This document shows, in pieces, positions 8,506-16,805 of a DNA stretch of 64,000 nucleotides. Numbering within the stretch: position 1 is the stretch's first letter; every line of letters begins with the position of its first letter. The translations under genes were made by a program, and so were the position numbers. Under the pieces are notes generated by a model, which saw only the letters and a program-made list of their open reading frames with translations, did not search any database and had not been told where the DNA came from. Source of the stretch: Catalimonadaceae bacterium JC749 (GTDB lineage: Bacteria; Bacteroidota; Bacteroidia; Cytophagales; Cyclobacteriaceae); NCBI GenBank assembly GCA_021730635.1, contig JAJNNC010000001.1, forward strand, positions 992,001 through 1,056,000, in the 5' to 3' direction.

Positions 8506-9375
8506 ATGAAAAATTCAGACGGTATGCTAAAGGAAGAAGCACTGAAAGGAAAAACCATCATTGTGACCGGCGGAGGAACTGGCTTAGGAAAGGCCATGGG
8601 ACAATATTTTCTTGAGTTAGGGGCCAATCTGGTCATCGCCAGTCGTAAAATGGAAGTGCTGGAAGATACAGCGCATGAATTAGCTGAAAAAACGGGTGGG
8701 CAGGTCTTACCCATAGCCTGTGATGTAAGAAAGTATGAAGAAATTGAGCAGGTCATACGGGCAACCGAAGAAAAATTTGGTACAATCCACGGCCTTCTTA
8801 ACAATGCTGCCGGTAATTTTATCAGCCCTACTGAAAGATTGTCTCACAGGGCTTTTGATATCATTGTAGATATTGTGTTGCGGGGGACCTATTATTTTAC
8901 GCTGGCTTTAGGAAAAAAATGGATTGCCCTTCAACAATCCGGTACCCTCCTCAATATTGTCACAACGTATGCCTGGACTGGCTCAGGCTATGTCGTACCT
9001 TCTGCCTGCGCGAAAGCGGGTATATTATCCTTGACCCGTTCGTTGGCGGTAGAATGGGCTAAATACAAGATCCGTTCAAATGCTATCGCGCCAGGCCCTT
9101 TCCCAACCGAAGGAGCCTGGAGCCGGTTATTGCCTGGAGATATGGCACAAAAATTTGACCCTGCGCTGAAAAATCCCTTAGGCCGGGTAGGCGATCATCA
9201 GGAGCTGGCCAATTTAGCCGCCTATCTGATGTCCGATTACTCTGCTTATATCAATGGAGAAGTAATTACCATCGATGGAGGAGAATGGCTGATGGGTGCT
9301 GGCGAATTTAATCACCTGGAATCAGTTAGCTCATCGATGTGGGATCAGTTAGCACAAAGTAAGAAAGATAAATAA
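8506..9375 (+). CDS. SDR oxidoreductase, 2,4-dienoyl-CoA reductase-like
   Basis: A 289-residue short-chain dehydrogenase. Residues 21-28 (TGGGTGLG) are the NADP(H)-binding glycine motif and 'LLNNAAGNFISPTE' follows at 97-110. The usual Tyr-x3-Lys is missing. Instead Tyr155, Ser166 and Lys170 match the spacing of the displaced triad known in mitochondrial DECR1, and 'GYVVPSACAKAG', 'INGEVITIDGGEW' and the 'GEFNHL' tail follow the same subfamily. The likely reaction is NADPH-dependent reduction of 2,4-dienoyl-CoA during beta-oxidation of unsaturated fatty acids. No other beta-oxidation gene is adjacent. Confidence 0.85.
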   Translation: MKNSDGMLKEEALKGKTIIVTGGGTGLGKAMGQYFLELGANLVIASRKMEVLEDTAHELAEKTGGQVLPIACDVRKYEEIEQVIRATEEKFGTIHGLLNNAAGNFISPTERLSHRAFDIIVDIVLRGTYYFTLALGKKWIALQQSGTLLNIVTTYAWTGSGYVVPSACAKAGILSLTRSLAVEWAKYKIRSNAIAPGPFPTEGAWSRLLPGDMAQKFDPALKNPLGRVGDHQELANLAAYLMSDYSAYINGEVITIDGGEWLMGAGEFNHLESVSSSMWDQLAQSKKDK

Positions 9376-9501
9376 AGGGCCAACAAGCCATGACAGATTT
9401 ATACTCCAGCACGCAACCCATGCGCGATAAGCTCCTTAGCCATATAGCCGACGCTGGCATTCATTAAATTTCCTGTATATTTAACAGAAAAATACACAAC
9501 T

Positions 9502-9702
9502 ATGGCAAGTCAAGGATCAACAGGTAATGTCATTGCTGCTTTAGCCAGCTTTTTTATTCCGGGGCTGGGTCAACTTTTACAAGGCCGGTTATTTATAGCT
9601 ATCATCATGTTTGTCCTGGCAGGCGTACTTTGGTTTTTCTTGCTGGGTTGGGCAGTCCATCTTTGGTCTATTCTGGATGCGGCACTATTCAAAGCGCGTT
9701 GA
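9502..9702 (+). CDS. Small TM2-like membrane protein
   Basis: A 66-residue protein with two hydrophobic segments: 'VIAALASFFIPGLGQLLQG' and a long second one, 'LFIAIIMFVLAGVLWFFLLG'. The 'PGLGQLLQGR' turn is typical of TM2-like and DUF5683-like small inner-membrane proteins. A short Trp-containing tail ('LWSILDAALF') ends the protein. ATG at 9502. The function is unknown. It is followed by an AT-rich gap before the serpin gene. Confidence 0.7.
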   Translation: MASQGSTGNVIAALASFFIPGLGQLLQGRLFIAIIMFVLAGVLWFFLLGWAVHLWSILDAALFKAR

Positions 9703-9907
9703 ACAAGCAGGCTGTTTTTTTATGTATGATTTTTGTACTATCCTCTCAAACATCATTATTCTTGGCCTGGGAAGTAAATTTCTTACGCTATTGGTAGGGT
9801 GCGTTGTTCAAAAAAAATTAAAATTAGTTTTGTTATTGCTTTTCTAAGAAAAATCCATGATTTTTCGTAAATTTATAAATTGGAATAAATTTGTTTGGGT
9901 TTCGGCT

Positions 9908-11137
9908 ATGAAGTTTTGCCCTTATTTTTTGTTTCTCTGCTCGCTATGTCTCCTGTGGAGTTGCCAGCAAGATCTTGCTCATCCTGAAAATCGGATTAAT
10001 TTGAGAAAGCTTTCTGCTCATGAGCAGGAGCTTGTTCGTTCAGTCAATAACTTTTCCTTCGACCTGTTTAAAGAAATCTCGCTAAAAAATACGGCTCAGA
10101 ATCTTTTTATTTCTCCTTTCAGTGTGAACATGGCCTTAAGCATGACCCTGAATGGAGCGGATAGCACTACCCTTCAGCAAATGCAAAAGGGCCTGGGCTA
10201 TGAAACACTGGAACGTTTAGAAATTAACAAAGCCTTCAATGAGTTCAATCCTTTCCTGCAACAGGTGGACGGAAAGGTTAACCTCTCTTTGGCTAATACC
10301 GCGTGGTTCAATCAGAATCTGGAAATACAACCTCTTTTCAGAGACATGATGGTCGCTTATTACCACGCCGGCGTGGAAGGGCTGGATTTCAGCACTCCAA
10401 AAGCCACCAAAACCATCAACAAATGGATTGAAAACGAAACGGATGGCAAGGTGAAAGAATTGGTGAAAAATGTGGCCTCCGATGAAGTAGTTTATTTGGT
10501 CAGCACTATTCATTTCAAAGGTGACTGGACGTTTCCCTTCAACAAAGAAATGACCAAACTGGGTACTTTTTATTTTGAGGATGGAAAAAGTGTTACGGCA
10601 GAAATGATGTTCACCGATAAAGTGGTCTACCGGTACTATAACGATCAAAGAAAAACGCTAATAGATATTCCTTACGGCAATCTTCAATATAGCATGACCG
10701 TACTGCTTCCCCACCAGGGTGATAGCATCGCCGGTATTATTCAAAGCCTTTCAGCCAGTGAATTACAGGAGAATTTAGCGCATTCAGATACGGTTAGTTA
10801 CCACCTGCAGATGCCTAAATTTACTATAAGATATAGTACTGAATTGAAAGACCCACTTTCAGGCTTAGGCATGAAAGAAGCCTTTCATGAAAAAGCTTCC
10901 TTTCCCGGATTTTCTCCTTCCCAGCCTGCCTGGATTACCAATGTGTTGCACAATGCATCCATCGAGGTTGATGAAAAAGGTACGGAAGCATCTGCCGCCG
11001 CTGGCGCTATCATTCAAAGTAAATCAGGAGGCAATGCTCCCTCGGTCAGCCTTAACCGGCCTTTTGTATTCTTTATCCGTGAAAACCACTCCGGTGCGAT
11101 TCTCTTTGCCGGTATGCTGACAAATCCTGTTCAGTAG
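9908..11137 (+). CDS. Serpin-family protease inhibitor, lipoprotein
   Basis: A 409-residue serpin. I start at the ATG at 9908, which gives a signal with a lipobox ('LLWSCQQD') after a hydrophobic run; the longer frame from 9857 adds a charged N-terminal stretch. The protein is therefore probably a surface or periplasmic lipoprotein. Serpin core motifs are present ('LFISPFSVNMALSMTLNGAD', 'STIHFKGDWTFPF', 'LNRPFVFFIRE'). The reactive-centre hinge 'EKGTEASAAAGAI' fits the inhibitory pattern of small residues at P12-P9. Counting from P17 Glu as in alpha-1-antitrypsin places Lys at P1 and Ser at P1', which would favour trypsin-like targets, but the distal loop is about two residues longer, so the P1 call is tentative. 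Confidence 0.92.
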   Translation: MKFCPYFLFLCSLCLLWSCQQDLAHPENRINLRKLSAHEQELVRSVNNFSFDLFKEISLKNTAQNLFISPFSVNMALSMTLNGADSTTLQQMQKGLGYETLERLEINKAFNEFNPFLQQVDGKVNLSLANTAWFNQNLEIQPLFRDMMVAYYHAGVEGLDFSTPKATKTINKWIENETDGKVKELVKNVASDEVVYLVSTIHFKGDWTFPFNKEMTKLGTFYFEDGKSVTAEMMFTDKVVYRYYNDQRKTLIDIPYGNLQYSMTVLLPHQGDSIAGIIQSLSASELQENLAHSDTVSYHLQMPKFTIRYSTELKDPLSGLGMKEAFHEKASFPGFSPSQPAWITNVLHNASIEVDEKGTEASAAAGAIIQSKSGGNAPSVSLNRPFVFFIRENHSGAILFAGMLTNPVQ

Positions 11138-11185
11138 TTGCTTCTATCCTTAATACCTTTTACTTTTCCCGTAGAATTACTTTTT

Positions 11186-12847
11186 ATGGGTATGCGACAG
11201 AAAATTTTGAAAATTCATCCCTCAGATAATATCGTTGTAGCTCTAGACCACTTGTCGGCTGGAGAAACAGTGACGTGGCAGGAAGAAACTTATCAGATCC
11301 GGCAGGATGTTCCTCCCAAACATAAATTTGCAGCACAGGATTTCCGGCAGGGAGATCAGGTGATTATGTATGGTGTTTTAGTAGGAAAAGCTACCCAAAC
11401 CATTCAGGAAGGTGAGCCTATCACCACCCGCAACATACAACATGATGCGGGTACTTTTTCTAATACCTCTACACATGAAGTCAACTGGCAGGCACCGGAT
11501 ATATCCCGTTGGGAAGATAAAACATTTATGGGTTATCACCGGGCCGATGGCAAAGTAGGAACAGCTAACTACTGGCTTTTTATCCCTTTGGTTTTCTGTG
11601 AAAATCGTAATCTACAGGTTATCCGTGAGGCTTTGGTGAAAGAATTGGGTTATGACCGCACGAGAAGTTATTACTTTGATATCCGGACGCTGGTGCAAAA
11701 ACACCAGCAGGGCGCTACTCATGAAGATATACTCACCGCTGATATTGTGCTTACAGAAGAAGAGAGAAGCAGCAAAAGGGCTTTTCCTAATATCGATGGC
11801 ATTCAATTCTTAACTCACGAAGGGGGATGTGGTGGCACCAGGCTCGATGCTCATACCCTGTGTGCTTTATTTGCCGGTTATATTACCCATGCCAACGTAG
11901 CAGGGGCTACCGTGTTAAGCCTGGGCTGCCAGAATGCGGAAGTGCGCATACTACAGGAAGAAATAAAAAAGCGCGACCCTGATTTTAATAAACCCTTATA
12001 TATTTTAGAGCAGCAAAAAAGTAAATCCGAACGGGATTTTATAGCAGAAGCCATTAAAAAAACATTCATAGGTCTTACAGAAGCCAACAAACTGAAGCGC
12101 ACGCCTGCTCCATTGAGCAAGCTGGTCATCGGATTGGAATGTGGGGGTTCAGATGGATTTTCCGGTATTTCAGCCAATCCGGCCGTAGGGCATGCTGCCG
12201 ACCTGGTAGTAGGCCTGGGAGGTTCGGTCATTTTATCGGAGTTTCCGGAACTATGCGGGGTAGAACAAGAGCTTACGGATCGCTGTGTGGATGATGCTAC
12301 CGCCGAAAAATTTGTCCGTATCATGCGTGCCTATAGTGCCAGTGCGGAAGCCGTTGGCAGCGGCTTTGATGCCAATCCTTCTCCGGGCAATATTAAAGAT
12401 GGTTTGATCACTGATGCTATCAAATCTGCGGGAGCTGCGAAAAAAGGGGGTACTTCACCTGTCACAGACGTGCTGGATTATCCTGAGCCGGTAACCAAGC
12501 CCGGACTTAACCTACTGTGTACACCTGGCAACGATGTAGAATCTACTACCGGTCTGGCTGGTTCGGGAGCCACGATCATTTTGTTTACAACTGGTCTGGG
12601 CACACCCACTGGCAATGCCGTAGCGCCGACTCTGAAGATTTCCAGCAATACGGCACTGGCAAAAAGAATGTCTGATATTATTGATATTGACGCCGGTACG
12701 ATTATCACCGGAGAAGACACTATCGAGAGTAAAGGAGAGGAAATCCTGAACTATATCATCCGGACAGCCAGTGGTGAATACATACCCAGAGCCGTGGCTA
12801 TCGGGCAGGATGACTTTATTCCCTGGAAGCGAGGGGTATCCCTTTGA
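11186..12847 (+). CDS. uxaA: Altronate dehydratase (UxaA family)
   Basis: A 553-residue altronate dehydratase, which removes water from D-altronate to give 2-keto-3-deoxygluconate in galacturonate breakdown. The N terminus is a SAF domain ('ILKIHPSDNIVVAL', 'PKHKFAAQDF'). The large catalytic part has 'THEGGCGGTRLDAHTL', 'LECGGSDGFSGISANPAVG' and 'STTGLAGSGATIILFTTG', where conserved Cys and His are expected to bind the catalytic metal (Fe2+ or Mn2+ in characterised members). The TTG at 11138, directly after the serpin stop, is unlikely; I use the ATG at 11186 (a second ATG is at 11192). The reductase gene for the preceding step follows. Confidence 0.92.
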   Translation: MGMRQKILKIHPSDNIVVALDHLSAGETVTWQEETYQIRQDVPPKHKFAAQDFRQGDQVIMYGVLVGKATQTIQEGEPITTRNIQHDAGTFSNTSTHEVNWQAPDISRWEDKTFMGYHRADGKVGTANYWLFIPLVFCENRNLQVIREALVKELGYDRTRSYYFDIRTLVQKHQQGATHEDILTADIVLTEEERSSKRAFPNIDGIQFLTHEGGCGGTRLDAHTLCALFAGYITHANVAGATVLSLGCQNAEVRILQEEIKKRDPDFNKPLYILEQQKSKSERDFIAEAIKKTFIGLTEANKLKRTPAPLSKLVIGLECGGSDGFSGISANPAVGHAADLVVGLGGSVILSEFPELCGVEQELTDRCVDDATAEKFVRIMRAYSASAEAVGSGFDANPSPGNIKDGLITDAIKSAGAAKKGGTSPVTDVLDYPEPVTKPGLNLLCTPGNDVESTTGLAGSGATIILFTTGLGTPTGNAVAPTLKISSNTALAKRMSDIIDIDAGTIITGEDTIESKGEEILNYIIRTASGEYIPRAVAIGQDDFIPWKRGVSL

Positions 12848-12939
12848 TCTACTGACTTGCACATTTAGAAGAATCCTGAAGCATTGTATGCCTGAGCTTC
12901 ATGCATCATATTTTTGTTCATTGCTATCAATCACGCTTT

Positions 12940-14478
12940 ATGCTACAACCTTTAAACCGACAACTCCTTACTTTACAGAAGTATCAACCTATCCATAACT
13001 TACAGACACCCAACCCGGCGCAATTGGATTATCCGGAAAAGGTGATACAGTTTGGTTCGGGAGCACTGTTACGAGGATTTATCGACTTTTTTATTGAACA
13101 AGCGAACCGGCAGGGAATTTTTCAGGGAAAGGCAGTAATCGTTAATAACACCCGTTCCGGAAGAAGTACTTTATTTAATGAGCAGGATGGGCTGTTTACC
13201 CTTTGTATAGAAGGGTTTACCAAAGGAGAGATTAAGAAAGATTATCTTGTCACTGCGGCTGTAAGCCGGGCGCTTCCTGCTGCTGACCAATGGCACGAAG
13301 TGCTGGCTTTGGCTAAAAACAAAGATATCCGGGTAGTGGTCTCCAATACGACGGAAGTAGGCATTACCCTTCAGGAAGATGATCAGTTAGAGGCAAACCC
13401 ACCAGCTTCTTTTCCAGGAAAACTTACTGCTTTTCTGTATGAAAGATACAAAGCACTAGGCCAATCAGCGGAAAGCGGTCTGGTCATTTTACCTACTGAG
13501 CTCATTCCCGACAATGGGAGTAAACTCAAAAACATTGTCTTAAAACTGGCTGAAATTCATCGGCTTGAAGCATCATTTTCTGCATGGATTTCACAACATA
13601 ATATTTTCTGTAATACCCTGGTTGACCGTATTGTCCCGGGTGAACCCAGTAAAGAAAAACAAAGCAAAATCGAAGAAGAATTGGGCTATACGGATGGCTT
13701 ACTCACCGTGAGTGAGGTGTATCGACTGTTTGCTATTGAAGGCAACCGGGAGCTACTGCTTCAAAAAGCTCCTTTTCTCCAGGCCGACGAGGGTATCATC
13801 ATTAGTAAGGATATTACGCCTTACCGGGAACGGAAACTGCGCATCCTGAACGGAGGGCATACCATCAGCGTAGCCGCTGGTTTTCTCTGTGGCTTGGAGA
13901 CCGTGTACGACTGCATGGAAGATCAAGTGATGTCTGCCTTTATCACACGGGTTATTCACCAGGAAATTGTTCCTTCTCTGGATATTGACCAGAATATGGC
14001 CAAGGCGTTTGCCGATGATGTGCTCGATCGTTTCCGAAATCCTTTTCTGAATCATAAACTGCTTAGCATTACCCTTCAGTACACTTCCAAAATGAATATG
14101 CGGAATGGCATGACCTTCCTCCGCTACTATCAGAAATTCGGAAGAGTCCCTGTGCTTATGGGTGCCGGTTTTGCTGCTTATCTTTTTTTCACACGACCGG
14201 TGAAGAAAGTAGGAGAACAATATCTGGGAGAATTTCAGGGTCAGACATATCCTATCCAGGACGACCAAGCTGCTTTTTTTTACCAGTGCTGGCAGGCAAC
14301 CGACATGCAGGATGAGGGTTCGCTGGGACGATTGGTAGATCAGGTACTTTCTAACCAACAGTTGTGGGACCAGGACCTCAAAAGTCTGGGAGATTTCAGC
14401 GAGCAAGTTAAGGAAAACCTAAAACAGTTTATCCAGCATGGGGTGAGAGCAACGCTGGCCGCCCTACTGAAAAGCTAG
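12940..14478 (+). CDS. uxaB: Tagaturonate reductase (UxaB), mannitol dehydrogenase family
   Basis: A 512-residue NADH-dependent polyol/uronate dehydrogenase. It should reduce D-tagaturonate to D-altronate, the substrate of the enzyme encoded just upstream. Visible motifs are the N-terminal nucleotide-binding 'VIQFGSGALLRGF', 'VVSNTTEVGI', 'NTLVDRIVPG', and the C-terminal 'RILNGGHTISVAAGFLCG', which carries the Lys/Asn/His-type active site of the family. I start at the ATG at 12940 (MLQPLNR) because the 13 residues before it look untranslated. The gap to uxaA is 92 bases, so the two are probably one transcript. Its stop overlaps the convergent hydrolase stop in one CTAG. Confidence 0.92.
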   Translation: MLQPLNRQLLTLQKYQPIHNLQTPNPAQLDYPEKVIQFGSGALLRGFIDFFIEQANRQGIFQGKAVIVNNTRSGRSTLFNEQDGLFTLCIEGFTKGEIKKDYLVTAAVSRALPAADQWHEVLALAKNKDIRVVVSNTTEVGITLQEDDQLEANPPASFPGKLTAFLYERYKALGQSAESGLVILPTELIPDNGSKLKNIVLKLAEIHRLEASFSAWISQHNIFCNTLVDRIVPGEPSKEKQSKIEEELGYTDGLLTVSEVYRLFAIEGNRELLLQKAPFLQADEGIIISKDITPYRERKLRILNGGHTISVAAGFLCGLETVYDCMEDQVMSAFITRVIHQEIVPSLDIDQNMAKAFADDVLDRFRNPFLNHKLLSITLQYTSKMNMRNGMTFLRYYQKFGRVPVLMGAGFAAYLFFTRPVKKVGEQYLGEFQGQTYPIQDDQAAFFYQCWQATDMQDEGSLGRLVDQVLSNQQLWDQDLKSLGDFSEQVKENLKQFIQHGVRATLAALLKS

Positions 14479-15533
14479 CGCATAGAAGAAGAATCTTGGT
14501 TCCAATACTTTTGCTGAGCGGCTTCCGCCCGCTGTTTGTTCTCCTCATAGGATATTAAGTCGTACTCTTTCATAATATCTGCCACCTTCAATGCTGGGTC
14601 TCGACTTTCCAGAACAGAGAACTCTTCTTCGTGTAAAGTATACGTTCTGACCCGGTCGCCGTACTGTTGGTGTATATCCAGGAAACGATAGGCGTAAGGC
14701 CAGCTATGAAGCAGCACTTTTTCCAGGTTAAGGGGTGCGCACACGCCCCATAAGTTATACTGCCCGCTTTGTGCTACTACCTCCCCGGTCAGGTCGCAGA
14801 TTTTGGAAGCTCCTTTACGGGTACTGGAAATGACAGGAAATTTATGCAACCAGGCCATACCCTCCACCTTTTTGCCACCGGCAAAAGCAGAAGGCCAGAA
14901 TACCATGTCGGCTCCTTTTTCTTTCAACTGTTGCCAGCCTTGCATCCATTCAATATCAAAACAGATCTGCACACCTATTTTTCCCAAGTCCGTTTCAAAT
15001 ACCGGAACTTCCAGCGGACCCGGTGTAAAACCCAAATCATTAATTTCTCCTTCTGTAGGACGCATTTTTTTATAGCCCCCCACATATTTTCCTTCTCTGT
15101 CTATCAGTACGGCTGTATTATAATAACGGCCGGCCTCCTGGGTATATACCGGGGCAATGACGTAGCATTTGTGTTGTTTGGCAAAATCGGCCAGTGGTTG
15201 GGTAATATGACCAATTGGTGTCTCAGCCGTTTCAGAAGAAAGGGGTGGCTCTTTGGGTAAGCCAGCCACATGAAAAGCTTCCGGCAGACAAATAATATCC
15301 GGCTGATAACCCCTGATACTTTCCATGGCCTTTACAGTCTTTTGAACGACCTGCTTCACAGTAGTGCCAGTCAGCTCATGCTGGGTAAGGGTAGCGACCC
15401 ATACCTCCCGGGGCAACCTTTGAGGTTTCTCATTGGGATTAACTGCCTGCCCGGGGGTTGAGGCGTTGAACAAACTAACCCCTCCTACCCCTAAAGCAGC
15501 TTTGTTGAGAAAGTTTCTTCTGGATTCGTTCAT
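14475..15533 (-). CDS. Tat-exported carbon-nitrogen hydrolase (nitrilase superfamily)
   Basis: A 352-residue nitrilase-fold amidohydrolase. The catalytic Glu85 ('CLPEAFH'), Lys156 ('GGYKKMRPT') and Cys191 ('VQICFDIEW') are all present. The N terminus has a twin-arginine signal, 'SRRNFLNKAALGVGG', so the enzyme is predicted to fold in the cytoplasm and act in the periplasm. Most nitrilase-superfamily enzymes are cytoplasmic, so export is notable. The substrate is unknown: an amide, carbamoyl or nitrile group. The ATG at 15533 is chosen because the longer frame puts 21 residues before the Tat motif. The gene is divergent from the SDR at 15654. Confidence 0.85.
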   Translation of the reverse strand: MNESRRNFLNKAALGVGGVSLFNASTPGQAVNPNEKPQRLPREVWVATLTQHELTGTTVKQVVQKTVKAMESIRGYQPDIICLPEAFHVAGLPKEPPLSSETAETPIGHITQPLADFAKQHKCYVIAPVYTQEAGRYYNTAVLIDREGKYVGGYKKMRPTEGEINDLGFTPGPLEVPVFETDLGKIGVQICFDIEWMQGWQQLKEKGADMVFWPSAFAGGKKVEGMAWLHKFPVISSTRKGASKICDLTGEVVAQSGQYNLWGVCAPLNLEKVLLHSWPYAYRFLDIHQQYGDRVRTYTLHEEEFSVLESRDPALKVADIMKEYDLISYEENKQRAEAAQQKYWNQDSSSMR

Positions 15534-15653
15534 GGTGGTAGCGAATGTATAGCTTTGGTAAGTTACTTCCTTTTCCGCTCGTTTGCAATCAAACAAGAGT
15601 ACATCTCAGCGGTTCTACTTATCTGTACTATATTTTTTACAAACATATTTCTT

Positions 15654-16631
15654 ATGAAAGATTACAGATCGTTGGTAGTGGTCATTACCGGAGCTTCTTC
15701 CGGTATTGGCAGAGCGACCGCTCTAGCTTTTGCAGAAAAAGGAAGCACAGTGGTATTGGCTGCCCGCCGGGAGGAAGCCTTGGCAATGTTGGCGCAAGAA
15801 TGCGAACAAAGAGGAGGCAAAGCCCTTGTCGTACCTACTGATGTCTCCAGGGAAGAGGCAGTGCAAGCCTTAGCCCTGAAAACCTATGACACGTATGGCC
15901 GAATAGACATTTGGATCAATAATGCTGCTGTTTCTTTGTTTGGCATTTTTGATGAAACTCCTTTGGAAGATATACAGAAAGTCATTCAGACCAATTTGTT
16001 TGGCTATATCTATGGAGCCCATGCCGTGTTGCCCTATTTCAAGAGAGCAGGCAGAGGCACCCTGATCAATGTGTCTTCTATGGTGGGTATGACGGCACAA
16101 CCTTATACAGCTGCCTATACGACCAGCAAATTTGGTATCCGGGGTTTGAGTTTGGGGCTGGCACAGGAACTGGCGGAAGAAAAGCAAATTCATGTGTGTA
16201 CGGTCTATCCCAGTGTCATAGATACACCCATCTTCCAACAGGCAGGCAATTATTTGGGAAAAGCGGTAAAGGCTCCTGATCCGGTCATTCCAGCAAAAGA
16301 AGTGGCCAAAACGATTGTTCAGTTAGTAGCTAGTCCAAAACATGAAGTAGTCGTAGGACATACCGGTAAATTAAGCCGTATGGCCAGGTTAATAGCCCCT
16401 GAACTTTTTGACAAAAAATTTCGCAAAACGATTGCTCAAAAGCACTTTAAAGATCAGCCGCAGGAAACAACACAAGGCAACCTGTATGAGCCCAACCCTA
16501 CATGGACCTCAGTCAGTGGCGGATGGCCTACAGCCAAAGTAAAAGATATCCCTGTTTCCGGGAAGGCTATACTATTTGGCACCCTGGCTTTGTCGGGTTT
16601 TATGATAGGTAGATTTGTCTTGAAAAGATAA
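15654..16631 (+). CDS. SDR oxidoreductase with C-terminal membrane anchor
   Basis: A 325-residue short-chain dehydrogenase. 'ITGASSGIGRA' (11-21) binds the NAD(P) cofactor, 'INNAAVSLFG' stabilises the core, and 'YTAAYTTSKFG' holds the catalytic Tyr-x3-Lys with an upstream Ser ('NVSSMVG'). About 70 residues extend beyond the usual core. They end in a hydrophobic helix, 'AILFGTLALSGFMIGRFVL', followed by Lys-Arg, which should anchor the enzyme to the inner membrane. The longest frame starts at 15555, but the first 33 residues overlap the opposite gene's promoter region, so I use the ATG at 15654. The substrate is unknown. Confidence 0.85.
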   Translation: MKDYRSLVVVITGASSGIGRATALAFAEKGSTVVLAARREEALAMLAQECEQRGGKALVVPTDVSREEAVQALALKTYDTYGRIDIWINNAAVSLFGIFDETPLEDIQKVIQTNLFGYIYGAHAVLPYFKRAGRGTLINVSSMVGMTAQPYTAAYTTSKFGIRGLSLGLAQELAEEKQIHVCTVYPSVIDTPIFQQAGNYLGKAVKAPDPVIPAKEVAKTIVQLVASPKHEVVVGHTGKLSRMARLIAPELFDKKFRKTIAQKHFKDQPQETTQGNLYEPNPTWTSVSGGWPTAKVKDIPVSGKAILFGTLALSGFMIGRFVLKR

Positions 16632-16805
16632 AAACCACTCCCTTGGACATGTTGTTTTGTCGCTGAAAGAAGGCTTCTTTCCGGCCGTGAAATCCTATGA
16701 AAATTTATTTGCAACATGCTGTATATCAGTATTTTATAATATCATTTTATGAAACTGATGTGTGCTGTAGTATGTTGAAATACTACATAGATTGATTCGT
16801 TTTTT

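Noticed and set aside
9390-9467. 25-codon ORF starting MTDLYSSTQPMRD between the SDR and TM2-like genes
   Set aside because: Reads like coding sequence but is very short, has no clear ribosome binding site and no recognised family. It may be the end of a decayed gene.
9703-9735. Weak hairpin with a T run after the TM2-like gene
   Set aside because: The stem is only four base pairs, too weak to call a terminator.
9611-9847. Overlapping plus-strand frame after the TM2-like gene
   Set aside because: It overlaps the real gene in another frame and has no family signature.
11878-12324. Long minus-strand frame inside the altronate dehydratase gene
   Set aside because: Antisense shadow: Ser/Pro-rich, no motif, and fully inside a well-conserved gene.
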